Shown piece after piece: positions 52,454-62,065 of a DNA stretch of 64,000 nt. How positions within the stretch are numbered: position 1 is the stretch's first letter; every line of letters starts with the position of its first letter. The notes beneath the pieces are model-generated. The model was not told the origin of the DNA and did no database searches. It was given only the letters and a program-made list of their open reading frames with translations. Origin of the DNA: Streptomyces sp. NBC_01235 (GTDB lineage Bacteria; Actinomycetota; Actinomycetes; Streptomycetales; Streptomycetaceae); NCBI RefSeq assembly GCF_035989285.1, contig NZ_CP108513.1, positions 2,790,001-2,854,000 on the forward strand. Direction: 5' to 3'. A program made the position numbers and the translations under genes.

Positions 52454-53260
52454 TCAGGCCGCGCTGTTCAGGACCGGCAGGTAGCCACCCGACTGACCGG
52501 ACGCGGTCGGGTGGTAGGACTCGCCGATGTTCAGCAGGCTGAGGCTGTGCAGCCAGGAGCTGCCGGAGCAGATCTCGTGGCCGGTGAACGGGGTGCGGAC
52601 GTCGCCGAAGGTGAAGCCGTGGGCGGCGGCGCGCTCGGCGGTCGCGGCGTCGAGGTGGTCGGCCGCGTTGTTGATGGCGGAGCGCTTGGTCTCGGACAGG
52701 CCCAGGCAGACCGTGCCGAGCCGGTAGAAGCGGGGATAGCCGATGACGACCACGCGCGCGCCCGGCGCCTTCGCGCGGATCGTCGAGTAGACGGTGTCGA
52801 GTTTGCCGGGGAGTGTCGAGTCGACGTACGCCTTGGCGGTGTTGATGCGGTTCAGGCAGGTGCTGTCGGAGCTGGTGACGCAGGTCGTCATGACGTCGGC
52901 GAAGCCCGCGTCGTTGCCTCCGACGGTGACGGAGACGAGGCCGGTGGAGGAGTTCAGGCCGCCGAGCTGACTCGCCAGAACGTCATCCGTCCGGGCGCCC
53001 GAGCAGGCCGCGAAGGTGAACGAGGCGGGGGCGTGGGCGGCGTTCCAGAGGTACGGGTACGCCTTGGTGCTGCGCTTGCAGTCGCCGCTGGAGCTGATGT
53101 AGCTGCCCGCGCCGACGCCGGAGGAGTAGGAGTCGCCGAGCGCCACATAGCCGCCGGTCGCGGCGAGTTGGGACGCCTGTGCCGCCGTCGCCCCGGTGAG
53201 GGCGGCGCCGGCTGCGAGGAGGAGTGAGCTGACGAATACGACAAGTCGGGAACGTCTCAT
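52454..53260 (-). CDS. Secreted SGNH/GDSL esterase-lipase
   Basis: 268 residues. The signal peptide ends near ATAAQAS. Block I is YVALGDSYSSGVG with Ser44. Block III is VSVTVGGNDAGFADV with the oxyanion Asn. Block V carries Asp and His250 in ESYHPTASGQSGGY. Six Cys in the mature protein suggest three disulfides, as in related secreted Streptomyces lipases. AAAGGGAGG precedes ATG 53260. A small palindrome (CGTAG-CAA-CTACG, 53297-53309) lies just upstream. It faces the kinase gene with a four-base gap. Confidence 0.92.
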   Translation of the reverse strand: MRRSRLVVFVSSLLLAAGAALTGATAAQASQLAATGGYVALGDSYSSGVGAGSYISSSGDCKRSTKAYPYLWNAAHAPASFTFAACSGARTDDVLASQLGGLNSSTGLVSVTVGGNDAGFADVMTTCVTSSDSTCLNRINTAKAYVDSTLPGKLDTVYSTIRAKAPGARVVVIGYPRFYRLGTVCLGLSETKRSAINNAADHLDAATAERAAAHGFTFGDVRTPFTGHEICSGSSWLHSLSLLNIGESYHPTASGQSGGYLPVLNSAA

Positions 53261-53883
53261 GGAACCTCCCTTTAGCAGGATCTCTGCCACAACCGTCGTA
53301 GCAACTACGCGTGTTGACGGGAAGTGTCCATGCCAAGACTTTCTGTGTCCTGACGCGATCGTTCACAACCTCTTTTCGCCCGCGATATTGCGTGCCCACA
53401 TCAGGCTTGCCGACAGCCCCTCAACCCCCTTCTCCCTCAGGGCCGCACAACCGTTCCCGACGGGACGCACCATTCCGTAACGGTCAAACGAACAAAAAGG
53501 TGAGAGGCCTGCCAAGGGCTTGCCATCCGGGCTTACTCATCAATACCGTCATACTTCTCACTCGCATCGGACCGTCGGCAACGGCTCCAGGGGAGGGCTC
53601 AGGGACCGCGGCGGCATCCGGGGCGGGAGCGCGGTAGGGGGGTGCCGAGCTCGGTGACCGTACTGGTGACCGGGCCGTGCCGCGCAATCGGCTGCCGTCT
53701 TTCGCCGGTGGCCGGTCAGCTTTGCCAGCTCACCCGGTGTGCGCGGAGAGCGTTCCGCCATGACGTGCCGTACGGCCGTGGCCGTGCTGCCGTGGGTGGG
53801 AAACCAAACCCCCCTTTCGAACCGGACGTGAATTCCGGGCCGCCCAGGGGCGGGCGGCCCACCGGACGAGAGGGACCAGACTC
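53261..53883. other. 623 bp gene-free divergent region
   Basis: This stretch between the GDSL esterase and the glycosyltransferase operon has no frame with coding bias and a good ribosome site. It is less GC-rich than its surroundings between about 53,350 and 53,570. It holds the palindrome at 53297-53309 near the esterase start and the hairpin at 53837-53860 before the glycosyltransferase. Small RNA or promoter functions are possible but unsupported by anything else I can see. Confidence 0.5.
53837..53860 (+). promoter_or_regulatory. Leader hairpin before the glycosyltransferase operon
   Basis: GGGCCGCCC (53837-53845), AGGGGC, GGGCGGCCC (53852-53860) form a perfect 9-base stem ending 23 bases before the ATG at 53884. 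It could sequester or frame the ribosome site GAGAGGG at about 53868, acting as an attenuator or stabiliser. Confidence 0.45.
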
Positions 53884-54714
53884 ATGAGTTCCGTTCTGCA
53901 GCCGGCGACCTCGGGCCAGGATTTCGAAGGCCCGTCGACCGTCGGCAAGTACCGGCCCATCTCCTCTCACCTGGCCATCGCGCCACCGGTGAGCGTGGTC
54001 ATCCCCGCGATGAACGAGGCCGAGAACCTTCCGTACGTCTTCAAGACCCTGCCGGACTGGATCCACGAAGTGGTCCTGGTCGACGGCAACTCCACCGACG
54101 ACACCGTCCAGGTCGCGCGTGAACTGTGGCCCGGCGTCAAGGTCGTCGGACAGCAGGGCCGGGGCAAGGGCGACGCCCTGATCACCGGCTTCGAGGCGTG
54201 CAGCGGCGACATCATCGTGATGGTCGACGCGGACGGCTCGGCCGACGGCAACGAGATCGTGTCGTACGTCTCGGCCCTCGTCTCCGGCGCGGACTTCGCC
54301 AAGGGCTCCCGCTTCGCCAACGGCGGCGGCACCGACGACATGACCTTCATCCGCATGCTGGGCAACCGGGTCCTGTGCGCCATCGTCAACCGCAAGTTCG
54401 GCGCCCGCTACACCGACCTGTGCTACGGCTACAACGCGTTCTGGCGGCACTGCCTGGACGAGATCGAGCTCGACTGCACCGGCTTCGAGATAGAGACCCT
54501 GATCAACATCCGGGTCGTCAAGGCCGGGCTGAAGGTCCAGGAGATCCCCAGCCACGAGTACCTGCGCATCCACGGCGTCAGCAACCTGCGCGCCGTCCGC
54601 GACGGGCTGCGGGTCCTGCGGGTGATCCTCAAGGAGCGGTCCAACCGGCGTGCGCTGCGCCGTCTGGCCCGCCGCTCGCCGATGCTCGACTCGGTCCGGG
54701 GAGAGGTGTCTTGA
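53884..54714 (+). CDS. Family 2 glycosyltransferase (dolichol-phosphate-mannose-synthase-like)
   Basis: 276 residues. VSVVIPAMNEAENLPYVFKT opens the GT-A fold, VVLVDGNSTDDTV binds the nucleotide sugar, and IVMVDADGSADGNEI holds the DxD motif. The C-terminal part (TGFEIETLINIRVVKAGLKV, QEIPSHEYLRIHGVSNLRAV) resembles enzymes transferring to polyprenyl phosphate. No membrane helix is seen. Its stop overlaps the next gene as TTGA. It is the first gene of a three-gene operon for an envelope polysaccharide or glycolipid, by inference. Confidence 0.9.
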   Translation: MSSVLQPATSGQDFEGPSTVGKYRPISSHLAIAPPVSVVIPAMNEAENLPYVFKTLPDWIHEVVLVDGNSTDDTVQVARELWPGVKVVGQQGRGKGDALITGFEACSGDIIVMVDADGSADGNEIVSYVSALVSGADFAKGSRFANGGGTDDMTFIRMLGNRVLCAIVNRKFGARYTDLCYGYNAFWRHCLDEIELDCTGFEIETLINIRVVKAGLKVQEIPSHEYLRIHGVSNLRAVRDGLRVLRVILKERSNRRALRRLARRSPMLDSVRGEVS

Positions 54715-55709
54715 GCACGATCGACGTCTCCGTCGTCATCTGTGTGTACACCGAAAACCGCTGGGAGGACATCCTCGCGGCGGTCGCCTCGGTGCGGGCG
54801 CAGACCCACCCGGCCCTGGAGACCCTGCTCGTCGTCGACCACAACCCGACCCTCCTGGACCGGCTGAGAAGCGAGTACAAGGAGACCGACGAGGTACGGG
54901 TGCTGCCCAACGCGGGCCCCCGCGGTCTGTCGGCCGGCCGCAACACCGGCATCGCCGCCTCGCACGGCGAGGTCGTCGCCTTCCTCGACGACGACGCCGT
55001 CGCCGAACGGGACTGGCTGCGCCGGTTCGCCGACCCCTACTCCGACCCCCGGGTCCTCGCCGTGGGCGGCCGGGCGGTGCCCGTCTGGTCCTCCGGCCGG
55101 CGGCCCGACTGGTTCCCCGAGGAGTTCGACTGGGTGGTGGGCTGCTCGTACCGGGGCCTGCCGCCCGGCCGGGTCCGGGTACGCAACATCCTCGGCGGGA
55201 ACGCCTCCTTCCGGCGCAGCGCGTTCGACTTCGTGGGCGGCTTCGCCACCGGCATCGGACGCGACGGCAGCAAACGCCCGATGGGCGGCGAGGAGACGGA
55301 TCTGTGCATCCGGCTCAGCCACGCGAGACCCGACGCCATCCTGCTGATGGACGACCGCGCGGTGATCCACCACAAGGTGCCCGAAGGGCGCGAGCGCTTC
55401 GGGTACTTCCGCACGCGCGCCTACGCCGAGGGCCTGTCCAAGGCGCTCGTCGCCCGCAGCGTCGGCGCGGGCAAGGGGCTGGAGACCGAACGCCGGTACA
55501 CCACCCGGGTGTTGCCGGCCGGTGTGGCCCGCGGACTGCGCGACCTGCTGCTGGGCCGGCCCGGCGGGGCCCGGCGGGCGGGCGCGATCGTCGCCGGGGT
55601 GCTGACCGCGGCCGGCGGGTACGTGGTCGGCAGCCTGCGGGCGCGGCGGGCGGGGACGACGTTCGCCGTGGTGCCGATCTCGCTGGACGACGTGGAGCGT
55701 GCCGCATGA
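54711..55709 (+). CDS. Family 2 glycosyltransferase
   Basis: 332 residues. SVVICVYTENRWEDILAAVA is the GT-A start, VLPNAGPRGLSAGRNTGIAA the donor loop, and VVAFLDDDAVAERDWLRRFA the DxD motif. ILGGNASFRRSAFDFVGGFA and MGGEETDLCIRLSHA fit the acceptor side with the ED catalytic pair. A hydrophobic stretch near the end (AGAIVAGVLTAAGGYVVGSL) may bind the membrane. The TTG start at 54711 overlaps the previous stop; the deacetylase start overlaps this stop as ATGA, so the operon is tightly coupled. Confidence 0.9.
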   Translation: MSTIDVSVVICVYTENRWEDILAAVASVRAQTHPALETLLVVDHNPTLLDRLRSEYKETDEVRVLPNAGPRGLSAGRNTGIAASHGEVVAFLDDDAVAERDWLRRFADPYSDPRVLAVGGRAVPVWSSGRRPDWFPEEFDWVVGCSYRGLPPGRVRVRNILGGNASFRRSAFDFVGGFATGIGRDGSKRPMGGEETDLCIRLSHARPDAILLMDDRAVIHHKVPEGRERFGYFRTRAYAEGLSKALVARSVGAGKGLETERRYTTRVLPAGVARGLRDLLLGRPGGARRAGAIVAGVLTAAGGYVVGSLRARRAGTTFAVVPISLDDVERAA

Positions 55710-56491
55710 CGCCGGCGCGCGTACCGATCCTCATGTACCACGCGGTCGCCGCCGACCCCAGCGACGCCACCCGCACGCTCTCGGTCACGCCCGAGGCGTT
55801 CGCCGGACAGCTGGCGGTGATCGCGGACCGGGGTCTGACCCCGCTCACCACCGCCGACCTGGCGGCCCGCTGGCGGGACGGCCGACCGCTGCCGGACCGC
55901 CCGGTCCTGATCACCTTCGACGACGGTTACGAGGGCGTGCACCGGCACGCCCTCCCGGCCCTGGCCAAGCACGGTTTCCCGGCCACCCTGTTCGTCTCCA
56001 CCGGCTGGATCCGGGGCGCCTACGACACCGGCGGCGGCCTGGACACCATGCTGGACTGGCGTCAGGTACGCCAACTGGCGGACTCGGGCGTCGAGATCGG
56101 CGGCCACAGCCACACCCATCCGCAGCTCGACCAGCTCGACGACGCGGCGCTGCGCGCCGAGCTGACCCGCTGCCGGGACATCGTCGCCGACGAACTGGGC
56201 GCCCTGCCCGTGTCGTTCGCCTACCCGTACGGCTACTCCAGCCGCCGGGTGCGGGCGGCGGTGCGCGGACACGGATTCGACCAGGCGCTCGCCGTGGGCA
56301 ACTCCCTCGCCCGCCGCGCCCAGGGGCCGTACGCCCTGCGGCGGGTGACGGTACGGCGCACCACGGACACCGCGGAGTTCGAACGGCTGCTCGACGGCCG
56401 TGCGATCGGCCGTACGTTCGCCCGGGACCGGGCGCTGACCAAGGGGTACGCGGTGGTCCGGCGGACCCGGCAACTCCAGCGGCTGGTGTGA
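55706..56491 (+). CDS. Polysaccharide deacetylase (NodB-type)
   Basis: 261 residues without a signal peptide. Motif 1 is VLITFDDGYEGVHRHALPAL with the catalytic Asp and metal Asp. Motif 2 is EIGGHSHTHPQLDQL with the metal His pair. Motif 3 is SFAYPYGYSSRRVRAAV. The enzyme should de-N-acetylate a sugar in a cell-surface or secreted polymer; lack of a signal suggests a cytoplasmic, lipid-linked substrate. It is the third gene of the GT2-GT2-deacetylase operon. Confidence 0.92.
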   Translation: MTPARVPILMYHAVAADPSDATRTLSVTPEAFAGQLAVIADRGLTPLTTADLAARWRDGRPLPDRPVLITFDDGYEGVHRHALPALAKHGFPATLFVSTGWIRGAYDTGGGLDTMLDWRQVRQLADSGVEIGGHSHTHPQLDQLDDAALRAELTRCRDIVADELGALPVSFAYPYGYSSRRVRAAVRGHGFDQALAVGNSLARRAQGPYALRRVTVRRTTDTAEFERLLDGRAIGRTFARDRALTKGYAVVRRTRQLQRLV

Positions 56492-56551
56492 GAGGTGGCC
56501 CCGGCGGAGCCCGTCGGGGCCACCCACCAACGCTCGGACCTGTCGGCCGCA

Positions 56552-56587
56552 CCCGACACACCCGACACACCCGACACACCGGACACA
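56552..56587 (+). repeat. 9 bp tandem repeat, four copies
   Basis: CCCGACACA occurs three times in a row from 56552, followed by a fourth copy CCGGACACA. It lies in the gap between the deacetylase and the AAA gene, 58 bases before the latter's ATG. It codes PDT repeats only if translated from GTG 56495, which I do not favour. Confidence 0.8.
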
Positions 56588-56644
56588 CCACGCGCACTGC
56601 GGAAACCGGGTGCAGACGGGGCCCGTGTGCCGGATCATGGCCGC

Positions 56645-57754
<1,110 letters not shown>

Positions 57755-57755
57755 A

Positions 57756-57806
57756 GGGCCTGTCTGCCAGGCGTCGCCGGGCAGGCGGGAATGGTCGGAC
57801 AGGCCC
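57756..57806 (+). terminator. Hairpin after the AAA gene
   Basis: GGGCCTGTC (57756-57764) pairs exactly with GACAGGCCC (57798-57806). A smaller GC-rich stem can form inside the loop. It begins two bases after the stop and ends 37 bases before the DUF72 start. Confidence 0.55.
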
Positions 57807-57843
57807 CGGGGCGGGGACGGGTCCCAGGTGTTTTGATGGAGGT

Positions 57844-58617
57844 ATGACGCTGCACGTCGGCACGTCGGGCTGGCAGTACAAGGACTGGAGGGGCGTCCTG
57901 TACCCGGCCGACGTGCCCGTGCGGCGGTGGCTGGAGGAGTACGCGGAGCGTTTCGCCACCGTCGAGATCAACAACGCCTTCTACCGGCTGCCGTCGCGGG
58001 AGACGTTCGCGTCCTGGGCCGGGCGCGTCCCGTCGGACTTCGTGGTCGCGGTCAAGGCGAGCCGCTATCTGACCCACATCAAGCGGCTGCGGGACCCCGA
58101 GGAGCCGGTGCACCGGCTGATGACCCACGCGGCCGGACTCGGCGCCCGCCTCGGCCCAATCCTCCTCCAGCTACCGCCGACGCTGCGGGCCGATGCCGGG
58201 CTGCTGGACGCCTGTCTGTCCTGCTTCCCGTCCGACGCCCGGGTGGCCGTCGAACCGCGCGACGCGTCGTGGTGGACGCCGGCCGTGCGGAAGGTGCTGG
58301 AAGCGCGAGGCGCGGCCCTGTGCTGGGCCGACGTACGGGCCCGCCCGTCCACCCCGCTGTGGCGGACCGCCGACTGGGGCTACGTCCGCTTCCACGAGGG
58401 CCGCGCCCAGCCGTGGCCGCGCTACGGTCAGCACGCCCTGGAGACCTGGGTCGACCGCGTCGCGACGACCTGGCAGGACGGGAACGACGTGTACGCGTAC
58501 TTCAACAACGACCTGGGCGGCGCGGCGGTCGGGGACGCGGCACTGTTCGGCAGGACGGCGGAGCGGGCGGATCTGACGGTGACCCGCACTCCCCGCGCGC
58601 TCGCGGCGCGCGGCTGA
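57844..58617 (+). CDS. DUF72 family TIM-barrel protein (YecE-like)
   Basis: 257 residues. HVGTSGWQYKDWRGVLYPAD is the diagnostic DUF72 start. FATVEINNAFYRLPSRETFA, ASWAGRVPSDFVVAVKASRY and LTHIKRLRDPEEPV follow. The end shows YVRFHEG and DVYAYFNNDLGGAAVGDA, both typical. Related proteins have been linked to DNA or iron-sulfur processes, but the activity is uncertain. GGAGGT touches the ATG at 57844, a tight spacing. The stop TGA abuts the stop of the convergent GntR gene with no gap (TGATCA). Confidence 0.9.
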   Translation: MTLHVGTSGWQYKDWRGVLYPADVPVRRWLEEYAERFATVEINNAFYRLPSRETFASWAGRVPSDFVVAVKASRYLTHIKRLRDPEEPVHRLMTHAAGLGARLGPILLQLPPTLRADAGLLDACLSCFPSDARVAVEPRDASWWTPAVRKVLEARGAALCWADVRARPSTPLWRTADWGYVRFHEGRAQPWPRYGQHALETWVDRVATTWQDGNDVYAYFNNDLGGAAVGDAALFGRTAERADLTVTRTPRALAARG

Positions 58618-58986
58618 TCACGCCTGGTAGGCCGCCCGCAGGGCATCCCGCACGGCCGCCGACGCCTGCTCCTCGGTGAGCCCCAGCCGCCGCACCCGCT
58701 CGGCGTAGGCCTGCGCGGCGCCCGCCGCCTCCCGCTCCGCCGCCGAGCCCGCCGCGGCGACGAACGTGCCGTTGCGCCCCCGGGTCTCGATCACCCCGTC
58801 CGCCTCCAGCGCCCGGTACGCCTTGGCGACGGTGTTCGCGGCGAGGCCGAGCGACTCGGCCAGTCCCCGCACCGTCGGCAGCCGGTACCCGACCGGCAGC
58901 GCTCCCGACCGGGCCTGCCCGGCGATCTGCGCCCGCACCTGTTCGTACGGCGCGGCGCTCTCATCGATGTGGATCTTCAAGGTCAC
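58618..58986 (-). CDS. GntR family regulator, YtrA type
   Basis: 122 residues. The winged helix is IDESAAPYEQVRAQIAGQAR, LPTVRGLAESLGLAANTVAK and LEADGVIETRGRNGTFVAAA. A short tail of about 45 residues (AAQAYAERVRRLGLTEEQAS) replaces a ligand domain, which is the YtrA subtype, often linked to ABC transporters; none is adjacent. GTG 58986 is the start. It is divergent from an acetyltransferase gene. Confidence 0.88.
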   Translation of the reverse strand: MTLKIHIDESAAPYEQVRAQIAGQARSGALPVGYRLPTVRGLAESLGLAANTVAKAYRALEADGVIETRGRNGTFVAAAGSAAEREAAGAAQAYAERVRRLGLTEEQASAAVRDALRAAYQA

Positions 58987-59082
58987 GCGCCGATTGTCCC
59001 GCACCCGCCGGAGAACGGGGGCACGGGCGGACGGTGAAAACGGGAGGCACACGGGCGCCGTCCGCCCGTAGCGTGCGCTCAC

Positions 59083-60012
59083 ATGACCGTCATCGTGCGC
59101 GATCTGCGCCCCGGCGCGCCTGCCGACATCGAGGGTTTCATCCAGGTCCGGCACCTCGCCCTGCCCTACGTGTTCTTCAGCCCGGCCTCCGTACTGCACG
59201 GCCTCTCCCGGTCCCACCCCGACGCCCACGCCCGCAGGCTGGTGGCGGTGGAGGACGGCGAGATCATCGGGACGGCCCAGGTGGGGCTCGCCCACGACAG
59301 CCCGGAACCCGGCCAGGGCTCGCTCAACGTGTACGTGGACCCGGCGCGCACCGGACGCGGCGCGGGCGCCCTGCTGGTCCGCGCGGCCGAGGAGCACCTG
59401 GCCGCGCACGGGGCGACGAGGCTGTTCAGCTGGGTCCTGGACGAGCCGGGCCACCGTGCCTTCGCCGAGCGCCGGGGCTACCGGGCGAGCCGCTGCGCCC
59501 ACTTCCTCCGCCTGGACCTGGCCGGCACCACCCTGCCGCCGCTCCAGGACCCCCCGCCCGGCGTCGAGCTGCGCACGGCCGCCGACTTCGCCGACGACCC
59601 GCGCCCGCTGTTCGCCCTGGACGCGGAGGCGGGGTCGGACGAACCGGGCGACATCGACACCGAGTTCACGGACTACGAGGCCTGGGTCGACGAGTACTGG
59701 AAGCATCCCCACCTGAACCTGGACCTGACCTCGGTCGCCGTGGCCGAGGGCCGCCCCGTCGCCTTCAGCGTGGCCCACAGCCACGGAGCCGATCGCTACG
59801 GCACAGCCATGACCGGCACCGCCCGCGCCCACCGCGGCCGGGGCCTGGCCAAGCTCGCCAAGAACGACTCCCTGCACCGTGCCCGGGCCGCGGGGTACAC
59901 GGAGGCGTACACGGGCAACGACGCGGACAACGGGCCGATGCTCGCGATCAACAAGTGGTTCGGTTACGAGATCTGCGCGACGGAGGTGCGGTATGTCCGC
60001 GAACTCGGCTGA
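59083..60012 (+). CDS. Tandem-domain GNAT N-acetyltransferase
   Basis: 309 residues. The first GNAT domain has the acetyl-CoA loop NVYVDPARTGRGAGALLVRA (R-x-x-G-x-G/A). The second domain has ARAHRGRGLAKLAKNDSLHR and ends with NKWFGYEICATEVRYVREL. Fused GNAT pairs of this size resemble the mycothiol synthase layout, but no MshD-specific context is visible. The substrate is unknown. It overlaps the DUF402 gene by 20 bases. Confidence 0.88.
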   Translation: MTVIVRDLRPGAPADIEGFIQVRHLALPYVFFSPASVLHGLSRSHPDAHARRLVAVEDGEIIGTAQVGLAHDSPEPGQGSLNVYVDPARTGRGAGALLVRAAEEHLAAHGATRLFSWVLDEPGHRAFAERRGYRASRCAHFLRLDLAGTTLPPLQDPPPGVELRTAADFADDPRPLFALDAEAGSDEPGDIDTEFTDYEAWVDEYWKHPHLNLDLTSVAVAEGRPVAFSVAHSHGADRYGTAMTGTARAHRGRGLAKLAKNDSLHRARAAGYTEAYTGNDADNGPMLAINKWFGYEICATEVRYVRELG

Positions 60013-60493
60013 ACCGGTGCGGTCGGTGGACGTCGTCCTCGTCAAGGGCGGCCGGACGAAGATCCGTTACGCGGCCGAGCCGCTGTCCGACGACGGCACC
60101 CGGATCGCCGTGCGCGCCCCCTGGGCCGGTGACGGCGTACGCGACTTCGGGTTCGTACGGTTCGAGGCGGGTGACGTCTTCACGGAGTACTACTGGCGTG
60201 ACCGCTGGTACGCGGTGAAGGAGGTCCGCACCGCGTCCGGCGCGTTGAAGGGCTGGTACTGCGACATCACCCGCCCGGCCATCCTGTCCGGTACCGAGCT
60301 GGTCGTCGAGGACCTCGACCTGGACCTGTGGCGCTCCGCCGACGGGACGGACGTCCGCCGACTGGACGAGGACGAGTTCGAGGAGAGCGGGCTCGCGCAA
60401 AGGGACCCGGAGGCCGCGACCGCCGCCGTGGCCGCTCTGAACGAGCTGGAGGCTCTGGCACGCGGCGGCGACTTCGAGGCCCTGCTGAAGTGA
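59993..60493 (+). CDS. DUF402 family protein
   Basis: 166 residues. VDVVLVKGGRTKIRYAAEPL starts the beta domain. The DUF402 core is FTEYYWRDRWYAVKEVRTAS, GALKGWYCDITRPA and VVEDLDLDLWRS, with conserved Asp/Glu that bind metal in the FomD and nucleoside-phosphatase relatives. ATG 59993 lies inside the end of the GNAT gene, so translation is coupled. Phosphatase activity is a family inference. Confidence 0.88.
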   Translation: MSANSAEPVRSVDVVLVKGGRTKIRYAAEPLSDDGTRIAVRAPWAGDGVRDFGFVRFEAGDVFTEYYWRDRWYAVKEVRTASGALKGWYCDITRPAILSGTELVVEDLDLDLWRSADGTDVRRLDEDEFEESGLAQRDPEAATAAVAALNELEALARGGDFEALLK

Positions 60494-60498
60494 GGGCC

Positions 60499-61119
60499 TC
60501 ACCTCTGGATCCTCGCCACCACCGCGTACCGCTCGTCGTCCACGGCCCCGCCCCACAACGCCGCGTCCTGCGACAGCCGCTCCACGCGCGCGTGCGCGGT
60601 CAGCGGGGCCAGCAGGGCGGTGAGCCGGTCCGCCGGTATGCCGACCGGGGCGACGGTCCCCCACACGCCCTCGACCAGCACGAGCCGACCTCCCGGACGC
60701 AGCAGGTCGCGCCAGTGCCGCAGGGCCCGGGCGGGGTCGGGCAGGGCCCACAGCACATGCCGTACGAGGAGGGCGTCGAAGCGCTGCTCGCCGACCGGGG
60801 GCGCCGCCGCGTCACCGAGGAGGAACACCGCGTCACGCCCGGCGAGTTTGGCGCGGGCCAGGTCGATCATGGGCTGGGACAGGTCGACCCCCGTCACCCG
60901 GTGTCCCCGTTCGGCCGCGAGGAGCGACAGGCTGCCGGTGCCGCAGCCGAGGTCGAGAACGTCACCACCGCGCTCCGGCAGCCAGGTGCGCAGCCGCCGG
61001 GCCCAGGCCGCGCGCACCTCGGGGTCGCGCAGGCCGTGGTCCGGCTCCTCGTCGAAGGCGGGCGCCGCCGCGTCCCAGTCGACACCGGACGGATTCGCTT
61101 CGTCACTCTTTTTCACCAT
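60499..61119 (-). CDS. Class I SAM-dependent methyltransferase
   Basis: 206 residues. Motif I is DVLDLGCGTGSLSLLAAERG, followed by VTGVDLSQPMIDLARAKLAG, the DALLVRHVLWALPDP segment (motif IV), and LRPGGRLVLVEGVWGTV. It methylates a small molecule or lipid; the substrate is unknown. ATG 61119 (MVKKSDEANP) has no strong ribosome site. It is convergent with DUF402 (five-base gap) and divergent from the 44-residue gene. Confidence 0.88.
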   Translation of the reverse strand: MVKKSDEANPSGVDWDAAAPAFDEEPDHGLRDPEVRAAWARRLRTWLPERGGDVLDLGCGTGSLSLLAAERGHRVTGVDLSQPMIDLARAKLAGRDAVFLLGDAAAPPVGEQRFDALLVRHVLWALPDPARALRHWRDLLRPGGRLVLVEGVWGTVAPVGIPADRLTALLAPLTAHARVERLSQDAALWGGAVDDERYAVVARIQR

Positions 61120-61257
61120 GTGCCCAAGAGTGACACCCACCACTGACACTCGAATCGTGACAGCCGCCACTGACAGATCGGGGGCGATGAGGAACTCTCC
61201 CCGAAAGGGTCTACCTCCGTGAGAACGCGGAACTCGGTGGCCCTGAAGGAGGCAGCC

Positions 61258-61392
61258 ATGCGCCGTACGACCGTGCAGAAGCCCCTGAAGAAGACGGACT
61301 CCCGCCGGATCCGCGACGAGGCCGACGAACGGCCCGCCGGGCGCCCCGAGGTGCGCAAGGACATCGCACGCACCTGGTGGCCGGACGGCTGA
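61258..61392 (+). CDS. Conserved-looking 44-residue basic protein
   Basis: ATG 61258 is preceded by AAGGAGG six bases upstream, the strongest ribosome site in this part of the window. The 44 residues start MRRTTVQKPLKKTDSRRIRD and end RTWWPDG, with no Cys and strongly charged residues. It is too small for most gene finders. Its third-position GC is high, as in neighbours. The function is unknown; a small nucleic-acid or protein-binding peptide is possible. Confidence 0.65.
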   Translation: MRRTTVQKPLKKTDSRRIRDEADERPAGRPEVRKDIARTWWPDG

Positions 61393-61411
61393 CGCCCGCC
61401 GCCGGGCGCCG

Positions 61412-61873
61412 TCAGTCCAGCCGCTTTCGGTAGTGGAGGCGGTCGTACGGTCCGTCCACACGACGTTCCACGAACTCGTAGCCGTACCTCGGGTAGATCT
61501 TCTGGTTCTCCCACATCAGCGCGTTCGTGTAGAGCCTGACCTCGGGCAGGCCGAGCGCGTACGCGTGTGCGTCCACGAAGTGCAGCAGCCGCCGCCCGAC
61601 GCCCTTGCCGTGGGCGTCCGGGTGGACGGCGACGCTGTCGAGGAACAGGTGGTCCGTGAACGCCTCGACCACCACCAGTCCGACCACCGCGCCGCCGGCC
61701 GGATCGCCGGTCACGTACACCTTCCCCGCGGCCACGTTCGCCGCGTGGTCCGCCTCCATGGGCTGCGGCACACGCCCGATGCGCTCGACGTAGTGCGCGT
61801 ACGCCGCGTCCGTGACGGCCTTCACCGCCGGTACGTCGGCCGCCGCCGCGGGCCGGATCTCCTCGCTCGTCAT
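61412..61873 (-). CDS. GNAT family N-acetyltransferase
   Basis: 153 residues with one GNAT domain. EEIRPAAAADVPAVKAVTDA is the start, VVEAFTDHLFLDSVAVHPDA the central strand, HGKGVGRRLLHFVDAHA the acetyl-CoA loop (motif A), and YTNALMWENQKIYPRYGYEF motif B. The substrate is unknown. It is convergent with the 44-residue gene. Confidence 0.9.
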   Translation of the reverse strand: MTSEEIRPAAAADVPAVKAVTDAAYAHYVERIGRVPQPMEADHAANVAAGKVYVTGDPAGGAVVGLVVVEAFTDHLFLDSVAVHPDAHGKGVGRRLLHFVDAHAYALGLPEVRLYTNALMWENQKIYPRYGYEFVERRVDGPYDRLHYRKRLD

Positions 61874-62022
61874 GCCGTGAACGCTACCTACCTGATCCCA
61901 GTCTCAGCACTTCCTTAAGGCGACCCTAAAGATCGCCACCGACCGCCCCCAGCAGGCGATTTCACGGTTTCTTGGTTCCGGCACACACGTCACCGCCACC
62001 ACCTGCCCCTGTCCCGGGTCCG

Positions 62023-62051
62023 GTTCCCGTTCCCGTTCCCGTTCCCGTTCC
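62023..62051 (+). repeat. GTTCCC hexamer tandem repeat
   Basis: Four exact GTTCCC units run from 62023 to 62046, with a partial fifth ending at 62051. It abuts the GAGGAG ribosome site of the AA10 gene, so slippage here would change the spacing of that gene's promoter and start. Confidence 0.8.
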
Positions 62052-62065
62052 GAGGAGATCCCTCC

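Noticed and set aside
53311..53637. Possible 108-residue plus-strand gene in the divergent gap
   Set aside because: No ribosome site, no codon bias typical of the neighbours, and composition rich in Ser/Pro/Arg without a pattern.
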